64,000 bases of DNA, taken from Flavobacterium petrolei (GTDB taxonomy: Bacteria; Bacteroidota; Bacteroidia; Flavobacteriales; Flavobacteriaceae). Position numbers and translations under genes: made by a program. Numbering within the stretch: the stretch's first letter is position 1; the number at the start of each line of letters is the position of its first letter. Positions 8,227 through 16,170 of this stretch are shown in pieces. The stretch is taken from NCBI RefSeq assembly GCF_003314435.2, contig NZ_QNVY02000001.1:1302001-1366000 (forward strand). Direction: 5' to 3'. The notes under the pieces were generated by a model. It had not been told where the DNA came from. It saw only the letters and a list, made by a program, of their open reading frames with translations, and searched no databases.

Positions 8227-9828
8227 TTATGCGATTGGTGCTCCCGCCATAATCTCGGCATTGGCAAATTCTTCAAATTTGGCAAAGTTAGCTTTAAATT
8301 TTTGAGCTAATTCTACCGCTTTTTTATCATATAGTTCTGGATCTTCCCACGTGTTTCTCGGATTCAATATTTCACTAGGAACATTTGGACAGGTTTGCGG
8401 TTTTGCAATTCCAAAAACTTGGTGGTTCTCGTAAGCAACATCGTCCAATTCTCCGTTTAATGCAGCGGTAATCATGGCACGCGTGTATTTCAATTTCATG
8501 CGGCTTCCTATTCCGTATGGACCACCTGTCCAACCTGTATTGATTAACCAAACTTTTACATTGGCATCTTTCATTTTTTTACTCAACATTTCAGCATATT
8601 TCGTTGGGTGTAATGGCATAAATGGCGCACCAAAACAAGCAGAGAAATTAGGTTGAGGTTCTGTAATTCCAGCTTCGGTACCTGCTACTTTTGCTGTGTA
8701 ACCAGAAATAAAATGATACGCAGCCTGTCCTGGAGTAAGTTTAGAAATTGGAGGTAATATTCCGAATGAATCGGCCGTTAAGAAAAATATGTTTTTTGGA
8801 TTTTTCCCAATGGATCCTGGTTGTATGTTATCAATATGAAAAATAGGATAACTTACGCGGGTATTTTGAGTGATGGAAATATCCTCAAAATCTACTTCAT
8901 TGGAGTCTTTATTGATGATTACATTTTCAAGGATTGCTCCTTTTTTTATGGCCCTAAAAATGTCTGGCTCGTTTTCTTCGGACAGATTAATCACTTTTGC
9001 ATAACAACCGCCTTCAAAGTTGAAAACCGTATTTTCATTTGTCCAACCATGTTCATCGTCACCAATTAATTTTCGGTCTGGATCAGCAGATAAAGTTGTT
9101 TTTCCAGTTCCTGATAATCCAAAGAAAATAGCAGTGTCACCATCTTTTCCAACATTGGCACTGCAATGCATTGGTAAAGTATTTTTGAAAACTGGCAAAA
9201 TAAAATTCAAAGCAGAAAAAATTCCTTTTTTCATTTCCCCGGTATATCCAGTTCCACCTATCAAAACTACTTTTCTGGTAAAGTCAAGAATGGCAAAATT
9301 GCTTTGACGTGTTCCGTCTACCGCTGGATCTGCCATAAAACTTGGTACACATAAAAGAGTCCATTCTGGGTCGAAATTTGCTAATTCTTCCATTTCAGGT
9401 CTCAAAAACATGTTGTAACAAAATAAATTTGCCCAAGGAGTTTCTGTGATCACACGAACATTTAATCTATAATTGGGGTCAGAACATACATAAGAATCTC
9501 TAACGTAAATGTCTTTGTCTGATAAATAAGCGGTAACCTTGTTGTATAAAGCTTCAAATGCCGCTGGTTCAAATGGGATGTTTACTTTTCCCCACCAAAC
9601 TTGATTTTCACTAATACTGTCTTTTACGATATAACGGTCTTGCGGCGATCGACCCGTATACTCTCCTGTATTCACTGCTAATGCTCCAGTAGAAGTCTCA
9701 ATTCCTTGACCTGTTTTTATAGTTATATCTTGTAATTCTTCAGGGGATAACTGGTAATGAATTTTGGCATTTTCAATTCCTAATTCTTTTAACGAAATCG
9801 ATTGCGAGAAAAGCGTGTTATTGTCCAT
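8227..9828 (-). CDS. pckA: Phosphoenolpyruvate carboxykinase (ATP)
   Basis: A 533-residue cytoplasmic enzyme of the usual length for ATP-dependent PEPCK. It converts oxaloacetate and ATP to PEP, ADP and CO2, the first committed step of gluconeogenesis. Visible family motifs are NTGEYTGRSPQDRYIV near residue 53, the P-loop GLSGTGKTT (237-245), the kinase-2 metal site DDEHGW at 257 and GGTGYTGEMKKG near 191. The C-terminal half keeps the TRVSYPI and GWTGGPYG segments. It is transcribed alone, with its own -7 box (9864-9871) and a strong terminator. Growth on acetate or propionate through the acs/prpE module in this window would need this enzyme to make sugars. Confidence 0.98.
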   Translation of the reverse strand: MDNNTLFSQSISLKELGIENAKIHYQLSPEELQDITIKTGQGIETSTGALAVNTGEYTGRSPQDRYIVKDSISENQVWWGKVNIPFEPAAFEALYNKVTAYLSDKDIYVRDSYVCSDPNYRLNVRVITETPWANLFCYNMFLRPEMEELANFDPEWTLLCVPSFMADPAVDGTRQSNFAILDFTRKVVLIGGTGYTGEMKKGIFSALNFILPVFKNTLPMHCSANVGKDGDTAIFFGLSGTGKTTLSADPDRKLIGDDEHGWTNENTVFNFEGGCYAKVINLSEENEPDIFRAIKKGAILENVIINKDSNEVDFEDISITQNTRVSYPIFHIDNIQPGSIGKNPKNIFFLTADSFGILPPISKLTPGQAAYHFISGYTAKVAGTEAGITEPQPNFSACFGAPFMPLHPTKYAEMLSKKMKDANVKVWLINTGWTGGPYGIGSRMKLKYTRAMITAALNGELDDVAYENHQVFGIAKPQTCPNVPSEILNPRNTWEDPELYDKKAVELAQKFKANFAKFEEFANAEIMAGAPIA

Positions 9829-9863
9829 AAATTTATTATTGTGTAGTTACTTTTTATAGACTG

Positions 9864-9871
9864 CAAAAGTA
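9864..9871 (-). promoter_or_regulatory. -7 promoter box of pckA
   Basis: The minus strand reads TACTTTTG, an exact TAnnTTTG match, 35 bases upstream of the pckA ATG. No convincing -33 TTG is seen. Confidence 0.5.
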
Positions 9872-9902
9872 GAAATTATATTTCAGTTAGCGTTTGATTC
9901 TT

Positions 9903-10295
9903 CTAATTTTGTGATTTTTTATTCATAATATTCAATAATAAAACGCCCCAGCCCAGTATTAATAGGAGTCCGCCAATAGGAGTAACGAATCCTATAATTT
10001 TAAAATCAAAAGAAGTAAGATCATTTGTAGCTAACAGATAAATGGATCCAGAGAATAAAATTACCCCAAAAAGAACCAAAAAATAGATGGTTTTTTTTGT
10101 TTTTTGAGGAACGTCTTTCAGTAGTCCTAAAAACAATAAAAACAATGCATGGTACATTTGATAGCGTACACCGGTTTCAAAAGTCGATAATTGTTCGATA
10201 GACAGTACTTTTTTTAGGGCATGCGCGCCAAAAGCACCAAGAATTATTGCAATCATTCCTAAAATTGCTCCTGTTGAAAGTATCTTTTTGTCCAT
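9903..10295 (-). CDS. DUF423 family small membrane protein
   Basis: A 130-residue protein with four predicted membrane helices. It carries the DUF423 signature LGAFGAHALKKVLS near residue 20, followed by FETGVRYQMYHALFLLFLGL, which contains the family's conserved Tyr-Gln-Met-Tyr-His. Length and topology match the family, which is widespread and of unknown function. It lies 74 bases beyond the pckA start on the same strand, with its own -7 box at 10314-10321, so it is probably transcribed independently and could read through into pckA. Confidence 0.9.
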   Translation of the reverse strand: MDKKILSTGAILGMIAIILGAFGAHALKKVLSIEQLSTFETGVRYQMYHALFLLFLGLLKDVPQKTKKTIYFLVLFGVILFSGSIYLLATNDLTSFDFKIIGFVTPIGGLLLILGWGVLLLNIMNKKSQN

Positions 10296-10313
10296 GTTGG
10301 TTTTATTTTACTA

Positions 10314-10321
10314 CAAAAGTA
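10314..10321 (-). promoter_or_regulatory. -7 promoter box of the DUF423 gene
   Basis: The minus strand reads TACTTTTG, an exact TAnnTTTG match, 18 bases before the ATG, giving a very short leader. Confidence 0.45.
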
Positions 10322-10425
10322 TCTTATCCGTACTTAAATTGAAAATGTTTTCTGGGTTACTTTTTCCATCTATTGATGTATTGTAGATTAATTTTCAAGA
10401 ACCCGTATAAAATATTTTACTTCTA

Positions 10426-10457
10426 TTTGTTATAAATACAACATTTTTGTATGTTTG
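10426..10457 (+). promoter_or_regulatory. Promoter of the saccharopine dehydrogenase-like gene
   Basis: TTTG (10426-10429), a 20-base spacer and TATGTTTG (10450-10457) give both halves of the Bacteroidetes consensus, 19 bases before the ATG at 10477. Confidence 0.6.
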
Positions 10458-10476
10458 TGTTATAAATATATAAAGA

Positions 10477-11847
10477 ATGAGAACAATTTTAATCATTGGG
10501 GCAGGAAGATCAGCTTCATCTTTGATTCAGTATCTTTTAAATAAATCTGAAAAAGAGAATCTGCATCTTGTTATTGGTGATTTGTCTTTGGCTTTAGCCC
10601 AAAAAAAGACAAACAATCACCCCAATGCAACGGCAATTGCCTTAGATATTTTTGATGAAGATCAAAGAAAAAAAGCCGTGCAAATTGCTGATATTGTTAT
10701 CTCGATGTTGCCGGCTCATTTGCATATTCAAGTGGCCAAAGATTGTATTATTTATAAAAAACACTTAGTTACCGCTTCCTACGTGAGTGATGCGATGCAG
10801 GAATTGGATGCTGCCGCAAAGGAAAATAATCTGATTTTCATGAATGAAATTGGACTTGATCCAGGCATTGACCACATGAGTGCGATGAAAGTGATTGATG
10901 AGATTAAGGAAAAAGGCGGTGAGATGATTTTATTCGAATCCTTTTGTGGCGGGCTTGTAGCTCCGGAATCCGATACTAATCTTTGGAATTATAAATTTAC
11001 CTGGGCACCACGCAATGTAGTTCTTGCGGGTCAGGGTGGCGCTGCCAAGTTTATTCAGGAAGGGACTTATAAATACATTCCGTACTGTAATTTGTTTCGC
11101 AGAACCGAGTTCTTGCAAGTGGAAGGATATGGTCGATTTGAAGGTTATTCGAATCGCGATTCGTTGAAATATCGCAGTGTGTATGGTTTAGATAATGTGC
11201 TTACGTTATACAGAGGAACGATTCGTAGAGTAGGTTTCTCGAAAGCTTGGAATATGTTTGTGCAATTAGGAATGACGGATGACAGTTACGTTATGGAGGA
11301 TTCAGAGAACATGAGTTACAGAGAATTTGTGAATTCTTTCCTGCCATATCATCCCACGGATTCTGTAGAAATCAAGACCCGTTTGATTCTGAAAATTGAC
11401 CAAGATGACATCATGTGGGACAAATTATTGGAACTTGATTTGTTCAATCCAAACAAGAAAGTAGGTTTGAAAAATGCCACTCCGGCACAAATTCTGGAAA
11501 AAATATTGACAGATAGTTGGACGCTTCAGCAAGATGATAAAGATATGATTGTCATGTATCACAAATTTGGATACGAAATATATGGCAAAAAAGAACAAAT
11601 AGATTCCAAAATGGTTTGCATTGGCGACGATCAAACCTATACAGCCATGGCAAAAACAGTGGGTTTACCCGTTGCAATGGCGACCTTATTAATCTTGAAT
11701 GGCAAAATCACGACTCCGGGAGTGCAATTGCCTATTCGTAAGGAAGTTTATGAGCCTATTTTGAAAGAATTAGAAGAATATGGTGTTGTTTTCAAGGAAC
11801 AGTCCATGCCGTATTTAGGATACAATCCGGATAAAGAGTTTAGTTAG
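10477..11847 (+). CDS. Saccharopine dehydrogenase family oxidoreductase
   Basis: A 456-residue cytoplasmic protein. The N-terminal Rossmann fold begins ILIIGAGRSASSLIQYLL (GxGxxA-type dinucleotide site). It is followed by DIVISMLPAHLH and EIGLDPGIDHMSAM, which are typical of saccharopine dehydrogenase/LYS9-like proteins. The C-terminal domain (about 125-440) has FCGGLVAPESDTNLWNYKFT and a closing segment resembling the family's catalytic domain. In lysine metabolism such enzymes form or split saccharopine. Whether this bacterium uses it for lysine degradation is not shown by the neighbours. Monocistronic: own promoter upstream and a strong hairpin terminator 28 bases after the stop. Confidence 0.88.
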   Translation: MRTILIIGAGRSASSLIQYLLNKSEKENLHLVIGDLSLALAQKKTNNHPNATAIALDIFDEDQRKKAVQIADIVISMLPAHLHIQVAKDCIIYKKHLVTASYVSDAMQELDAAAKENNLIFMNEIGLDPGIDHMSAMKVIDEIKEKGGEMILFESFCGGLVAPESDTNLWNYKFTWAPRNVVLAGQGGAAKFIQEGTYKYIPYCNLFRRTEFLQVEGYGRFEGYSNRDSLKYRSVYGLDNVLTLYRGTIRRVGFSKAWNMFVQLGMTDDSYVMEDSENMSYREFVNSFLPYHPTDSVEIKTRLILKIDQDDIMWDKLLELDLFNPNKKVGLKNATPAQILEKILTDSWTLQQDDKDMIVMYHKFGYEIYGKKEQIDSKMVCIGDDQTYTAMAKTVGLPVAMATLLILNGKITTPGVQLPIRKEVYEPILKELEEYGVVFKEQSMPYLGYNPDKEFS

Positions 11848-11874
11848 TAGTTTTTTTTAGATTTTTAGTTTGAT

Positions 11875-11907
11875 AAATCCGCTCCTCTTGAAGCGGATTT
11901 GTTTTTT
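11875..11907 (+). terminator. Terminator of the saccharopine dehydrogenase-like gene
   Basis: AAATCCGCT (11875-11883) pairs perfectly with AGCGGATTT (11892-11900), followed by GTTTTTT. Confidence 0.9.
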
Positions 11908-11943
11908 AAAATTCTTTCTTTATGCTGAGCGTAGCCGAAGTAT

Positions 11944-12197
11944 GGGCGTGACCCTGCAAATTGCTTCGTCGTTCCTCCTCGCAACTTCGGGTCGGGCTGT
12001 TCGCTGCAATCTTTATGTTTTTAAAGAAAAAACATAAAGGATTTTCGCTGCCATCCCTCACGCAACGCATTCTAATAACACGCCGTTTATTTTACTAAAT
12101 TGTAAGAAAATTTTAATATATTTGGAAAACGCAAAGCGAAACAAACCTTCGCTTATCTACCCATGTTTGGGTGTGTATACGAAGGTTTTTCGCTTAT
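11944..12197 (+). repeat. Hairpin repeat family, copy 1
   Basis: Begins GGGCGTGACCCTGC and contains the core hairpin CTTTATGTTTTT (arm 1) / AAAAACATAAAG (arm 2) around 12011-12040. The core is flanked by GGGCTGTTCGCTGCAATC on the left and AAGGATTTTCGCTGCCATCC on the right. The common part ends near 12154 (AAACCTTCGCTT). The extension to 12197 forms a second inverted repeat (AAACCTTCG / CGAAGGTTT) seen fully only in this copy. It fills most of the 434-base spacer before the 12282 gene. Confidence 0.8.
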
Positions 12198-12281
12198 ATA
12201 CAATTTAGCGGTAAAACCATCGCAGACGCAACAGAAGACAAGAAAAGAAGACATAAATTGACAAAATATTAAAACGGACCA

Positions 12282-13022
12282 ATGACAAATAACTGCTTAA
12301 ATTGCAATAAAGAAATTATAGACAAATTTTGTAGTAATTGCAGCCAAGCAACATCGACACATCGATTTTCCTTATCGCACGTTTTTCAACACGATTTTAT
12401 TCACGGAATATTTCATTTTGACAAAGGCTTTTTCTATACCATAAAAGAACTCTTTACCAGACCAGGACACAGTATTAGAGAATATGTGCAAGGAAAAAGA
12501 GTAAAACACTTTAACTATTTTGCAACCATAATTCTTTTAATGACAATAGGCTATTTTATTAAAAAATGGACGAAAATAGATGCGTCAGGATTATATGATG
12601 ATAAAAAAACAGTAGAAGGTCTTTTAAAAGTGTTAAAAGATTATTCAAAATTTACAGTATTTCTACATATACCAATCATATCTATTTTGAGTAATTTGTT
12701 TTTTAAAAAGAGTAAACAAAATTATGCAGAAAACGTAGTCCTCAACCTATATATGTTATGTGGAACATTAATAATTAGTTTTGTACTATTCAGCTCTATG
12801 ATTTTTACCGATAACAAAGATTTTCTTGTAGGTGTAAACTATTTTGCTGCAGCTCTAACATTTTTGTATATTATAATTTTTTATTATCAATATTTTTCTG
12901 TCTTTGGTCTGAAAAAATATCAATTAATCATACGAGTAATTATTATTGCTATTTTGTATTTATTGACAAAGCAAATAACTAACAATATCTTAAACACAAT
13001 AGGACTTAAATATTTTAATTAA
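12282..13022 (+). CDS. DUF3667-type zinc-ribbon membrane protein
   Basis: A 246-residue protein starting with a zinc ribbon (CLNCNKEIIDKFCSNCSQ: two CxxC pairs). It continues with the DUF3667 pattern FDKGFFYTIKELFTRPGHSI, REYVQGKRVKHFNYF and four to five hydrophobic segments (about residues 85-100, 125-140, 155-175, 185-205, 215-235). DUF3667 proteins are common in Bacteroidota and of unknown function. The gene lies between copies 1 and 2 of the hairpin repeat, with no neighbour of related function, as expected of an accessory gene. The ATG at 12282 puts the zinc ribbon at the N-terminus as in the family. Confidence 0.8.
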   Translation: MTNNCLNCNKEIIDKFCSNCSQATSTHRFSLSHVFQHDFIHGIFHFDKGFFYTIKELFTRPGHSIREYVQGKRVKHFNYFATIILLMTIGYFIKKWTKIDASGLYDDKKTVEGLLKVLKDYSKFTVFLHIPIISILSNLFFKKSKQNYAENVVLNLYMLCGTLIISFVLFSSMIFTDNKDFLVGVNYFAAALTFLYIIIFYYQYFSVFGLKKYQLIIRVIIIAILYLLTKQITNNILNTIGLKYFN

Positions 13023-13044
13023 CGAAATAAAAAAGTACTACCGC

Positions 13045-13199
13045 TAAAGCTGGAGTTGCAAAGGTAACACGAACAATGAAGCTTCGGTTGAACAGCTTGT
13101 CCCGTTTTTTGCGGAAGAACCGGTCACTGGCAGGTACTATGGAGTATTAGTAAAATTGTAAGAGAGAATATTAAGAGGATTTAGTGTCCTCTTTTTTTT
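13045..13199 (+). repeat. Upstream module of repeat copy 2 with terminator
   Basis: Homologous to 14787-14920. Shared landmarks are AGCTGGAGTTGC, ACACGAACAATGAA, GGTTGAAC, CTATGGAGT, AAAATTGTAAGAGAGAAT and the terminator AAGAGGA (13173-13179) / TCCTCTT (13187-13193) with its T run. It lies directly before the core repeat and probably terminates the 12282 gene. Short open stretches occur in it, but no start codon or intact gene. Confidence 0.65.
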
Positions 13200-13214
13200 G
13201 GGGAACTGTTTTTC

Positions 13215-13436
13215 GGGCGTGACCCTGCAAATTGCTTCGTCGTTCCTCCTGGCAACTTCGGGTCGGGCTGTGCGCTGCAATCTTTATGTTTTTAAAGAAA
13301 AAACATAAAGGATTTTTCCCGAAACTTCGGGACCATCCCTCACGCAACGTATTCCAATGACACGCTATTTATTTTACTAAATTGTAAGAAAATTTTAATA
13401 TATTTGAAAAACGCAAAGCGAAACAAACCTTCGCTT
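13215..13436 (+). repeat. Hairpin repeat family, copy 2
   Basis: Nearly identical to copy 1 over GGGCGTGACCCTGC through AAACAAACCTTCGCTT, including the hairpin CTTTATGTTTTT / AAAAACATAAAG. It differs by a 15-base insertion on the right flank that itself forms a small palindrome (CCCGAAACTTCGGG). The outer AAACCTTCG arm of copy 1 has lost its partner here. Confidence 0.8.
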
Positions 13437-13493
13437 ACATGCAAGTTGTGTGTTAGTTAAAACCAAAATTCCGGAAAAAATCTAAATTTAGAA

Positions 13494-14144
13494 ATGAAAA
13501 AAATAATTATAATATTTACTTTTTTAATTTTGAGTTGTTCAACAACTAAATTGAGTAAAACTGAATCTGAAAATCTGAAAACAGAATTTACAGAAATGTA
13601 TAAAATTGACCAAATTGCGCAAGCAGGGAAACCAAATGGAGAATTTAAAAATTATCCATTAGAAAACTGGCATAAATTTAAAGACAGTGTTTTCACAAAA
13701 AACAAAAATAGAGTCGAATATTTATTTAAAAAATATGGATATTTAGGAATTAATGAAATTGGGAAAAATGCATGCAATGTTTTTTGGATTTTAGTTCAGC
13801 ATAGTGATAAGTTTCCTGAATTTCAGAGGAATGTTTTGAAATCAATGAAAAAAGAGTTAAAAAAAGGAAATGCGAACCCAGATAATTATGCTTTATTACT
13901 TGATAGAGTAAATGTAAACAGTGGAGAAAAACAAAATTTTGCAACTCAAGTTGATTATAGGTTAAACGGACAAGCGAAACCAAAAATTGGTTTAATTGAT
14001 AGTTTGAATATTGATAAAAGAAGAATTGAATATGGATTAAAACCGTTAAAAGATTATTTAAACCAAATGACAGAAATGCATTTTGAAATGAATAAAGAAT
14101 ACTTTGCAAAAAAAGGAATAGCAAAACCAAACTTATACAATTAA
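13494..14144 (+). CDS. DUF6624-like lipoprotein
   Basis: A 216-residue predicted lipoprotein: Met-Lys-Lys, a hydrophobic core and a lipobox ending in LILSC, giving Cys15 as the lipidation site. No acidic residues follow the Cys at once, so surface export is not indicated. The mature part has YLFKKYGYLGINEIG, ACNVFWILVQHSDKFPEFQ, LLDRVNVNSGEKQNFATQ and DKRRIEYGLKPLKDYL. These match the pattern I associate with DUF6624: a Gln-His pair, a DRV...G..Q..TQ stretch and a RR..GL segment. Function is unknown. It sits alone between repeat copy 2 and an inverted-repeat spacer, in the accessory stretch. Confidence 0.7.
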   Translation: MKKIIIIFTFLILSCSTTKLSKTESENLKTEFTEMYKIDQIAQAGKPNGEFKNYPLENWHKFKDSVFTKNKNRVEYLFKKYGYLGINEIGKNACNVFWILVQHSDKFPEFQRNVLKSMKKELKKGNANPDNYALLLDRVNVNSGEKQNFATQVDYRLNGQAKPKIGLIDSLNIDKRRIEYGLKPLKDYLNQMTEMHFEMNKEYFAKKGIAKPNLYN

Positions 14145-14167
14145 AAATAAATAACGAGCACGCATCG

Positions 14168-14281
14168 GCAGTTTGCAGAAATGGCGGGTTTTGGGCTTAA
14201 TTTAAAGTTGGTTTTGTACTTGTAAAGTGAGTGTTTAGCGGAAATTTTAGGCTTCCGTAGTCCGCCACTTATGTAAGCTGC
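14168..14281. repeat. Inverted-repeat spacer between accessory genes
   Basis: The 187-base spacer holds two imperfect 20-base arms, 14168-14187 and 14262-14281. They pair at the outer GCAG/CTGC and inner TGGCGG/CCGCCA boxes with unpaired bases between, around a 74-base loop. The two paired boxes per arm recall the layout of integron attC sites, but the canonical GTTRRRY box is absent. Role unknown. Confidence 0.45.
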
Positions 14282-14331
14282 AAAATATTATCTGCAACTT
14301 TAGAAAAATTGGAAAAAATAAAAACGACAAA

Positions 14332-14769
14332 ATGAAAAAATTTTTAAGTATCACTTCTACACTATTTTTCTTCACTTTTAATTTGAGTATTGCTCAAAAG
14401 AAAAATTTAGATTCTTTGATTCAAAATATTAATAATAAAGATGCCTACATAGTTTTAGTGAAAACAATGTCGCCAAGAATTCATGGAGATTTAGCAAACA
14501 GTATTGTAGCAATTGGAAAAAAAGCTACGCCAGAATTGATAAAAGTATTAGACAATAAAAATAAAGGAGTTATTGCTCATTTTATACTTTCAGAAATCTG
14601 GAAAGACAACTGGAAAGAAGAAATTTGTTGTAATGTTACAAATATTGACAATGAAGAAATAATTATCATTAATGGACTTGAAGTTCATATCAAGGATAAT
14701 ATTTTATTTTCGACAATCGAAAGCCTAAATAAGAATATGGAGAATTGGAAAAAATTTTGGCATGCATAA
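14332..14769 (+). CDS. Exported hypothetical protein
   Basis: A 145-residue protein with a clear signal peptide (basic start, then FLSITSTLFFFTFNLSIAQ, likely cleaved after Ala/Gln about residue 21). The mature part is helical. A stretch such as HGDLANSIVAIGKKATPELI followed by VLDNKNKGVIAHFILSEIW resembles one or two HEAT-like repeats, which would suggest protein binding. No catalytic motif is seen, and I do not recognise the family. It is flanked by the inverted-repeat spacer upstream and repeat module 3 downstream, again as a solitary accessory gene. Confidence 0.6.
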   Translation: MKKFLSITSTLFFFTFNLSIAQKKNLDSLIQNINNKDAYIVLVKTMSPRIHGDLANSIVAIGKKATPELIKVLDNKNKGVIAHFILSEIWKDNWKEEICCNVTNIDNEEIIIINGLEVHIKDNILFSTIESLNKNMENWKKFWHA

Positions 14770-14786
14770 AAAAAGCTGTAGATAAC

Positions 14787-14920
14787 AGCTAGAGTTACTT
14801 GCGCAGCACGAACAATGAAACTCCAGTTGAACTGAACAGATCGCAAGTTCGTTAACAGTATGGAGTTTTTCTAAAATTTTGAGAGAGAATTATAAGAGGA
14901 TTTAATGTCCTCTTTTTTTT
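14787..14920 (+). repeat. Upstream module of repeat copy 3 with terminator
   Basis: Homologous to 13045-13199 (AGCTAGAGTTAC, GCACGAACAATGAAACTCC, GTTGAACTG, GTATGGAGT, AAAATTTTGAGAGAGAAT). CTAGAGTT and AACTCCAG within it can pair. It ends in a terminator, AAGAGGA (14894-14900) / TCCTCTT (14908-14914) plus T run, which probably serves the 14332 gene. Confidence 0.65.
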
Positions 14921-14935
14921 GGAAAACTGTTTTTT

Positions 14936-15184
14936 GGGCGTGACCCTGCAAATTGCTTCGTCGTTCCTCCTCGCAACTTCGGGTCAGGCTGTACACTACA
15001 ATCTTTGTGTTTTTAAAGAAAAAACACAAAGGATTTTCGCTGCCATCCTTCACGCGAGCCCGGTTTTCAGTTGCTGATTTTTTTAAATAGTAAGAAAATT
15101 TTAATATATTTAGAAGACCCAAAGCCAAACAAACTTTAGATTATTTATGCATGTTTGTTAATGTATTCGAAGGTTTACTTTGCT
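14936..15184 (+). repeat. Hairpin repeat family, copy 3
   Basis: Same layout as copies 1 and 2, but the hairpin arms read CTTTGTGTTTTT / AAAAACACAAAG. An A-to-G change in arm 1 is matched by a T-to-C change in arm 2, so pairing is kept. The right flank diverges after CACGC. The outer AAACCTTCG-type arm is degenerate, while CGAAGGTTT is kept near 15168. Confidence 0.8.
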
Positions 15185-15285
15185 TATGTACTAGTTATAT
15201 GCCATTTTATGAATTAAGGGAGAATTCAATGATGTATTGTAACAAATATAAAGTTTATTCGTCATAAAGTAAACTTATCAAAAGA

Positions 15286-16134
15286 ATGAAAACATACACT
15301 AAATTTCTATTATTAGCTTGTTCGCTTTTAGCTTCTTCAACTTTTGCTCAAATAAAAGGAAAATGTGTAGACCAATACGGAAAAGGAATTCCCTACGTCA
15401 ATATATCGGTTAAAGAAAAATCTATTGGAACAGTAAGCAATTTGAATGGTGACTTTTTTATTGAAAATCCATCTATAAAAGAAAATGATGCAATAATTTT
15501 TTCACATTTGAATTTTGAAAAAAAGACAATTAAAATCCCTTTAAAAACAAACGAAATTCAACTCATTAGTAAGATTGAGAGTTTAAAAGAAGTAGTCGTT
15601 TCAAATTTAAAAAGAAAATTTAAAGAAAAAATTGTTGGAACTAAAACAGAAACTGACAATACTGTAACTTACTTTAATTCAAAAAATTTAGGTACAGAAA
15701 TAGGTAAAATAATTACTGTAAAAAAGAATAAAGTTTATCATTTAAAAAATGTTCAGTTTAATATTCCTGACTTAGAATACAAATCTGTAACTTTTAGAAT
15801 CAATTTTTATAGAATTGAAAATGATGCTATTAATTTAATAAAAGAAAATGGAATAGATAATGTTGTTAAAATCACTAAAAGCGGTATGGTTAAGGTAGAC
15901 CTATCGGAACAGTATCTATCATTTGAAGAAGATTTTTTAGTAGCAGTAGAATGGATTGACTACGAGAACAATGGCGCTAATGCAAATGAATTTAATATCA
16001 TTAGATTTTCTTCAACTGTTTTCAGTGGTCCTTTTGTTTCTAGAGATAATATTAATCTTGCATGGGAAAGTAAAAAATTAGCTATGAATATAGGAGTTGG
16101 TATTCATTTAAGAGTGAAAGAATATTCAAAATAA
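15286..16134 (+). CDS. Exported carboxypeptidase-regulatory-like domain protein
   Basis: A 282-residue protein with a signal peptide (KFLLLACSLLASSTFAQ). Residues about 20-105 form a carboxypeptidase regulatory-like (CarboxypepD_reg) domain: GKCVDQYGKGIPYVNISV, GTVSNLNGDFFI, IIFSHLNFEKKTI and a closing LKEVVVS as in TonB-dependent receptor N-termini. No plug or barrel follows. The remaining 170 residues look beta-rich and contain no motif I recognise. Such free-standing domains are common in Bacteroidota and are probably periplasmic or cell-surface. The aspartyl-protease-like gene begins 36 bases after its stop, so the two may form a pair. Confidence 0.72.
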   Translation: MKTYTKFLLLACSLLASSTFAQIKGKCVDQYGKGIPYVNISVKEKSIGTVSNLNGDFFIENPSIKENDAIIFSHLNFEKKTIKIPLKTNEIQLISKIESLKEVVVSNLKRKFKEKIVGTKTETDNTVTYFNSKNLGTEIGKIITVKKNKVYHLKNVQFNIPDLEYKSVTFRINFYRIENDAINLIKENGIDNVVKITKSGMVKVDLSEQYLSFEEDFLVAVEWIDYENNGANANEFNIIRFSSTVFSGPFVSRDNINLAWESKKLAMNIGVGIHLRVKEYSK

Positions 16135-16170
16135 AACTATTCGCAAGGATTGAATTATAAATACAAAAAA

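Noticed and set aside
13750..14130. 126-codon minus-strand open frame antisense to the DUF6624-like gene
   Set aside because: Leu/Phe-rich shadow of an AT-rich coding strand; the plus-strand protein has a lipobox and family-like motifs.
14871..15128. 85-codon minus-strand open frame
   Set aside because: It lies entirely inside repeat copy 3 and its terminator; composition follows the repeat, and the same frame is broken in copies 1 and 2.
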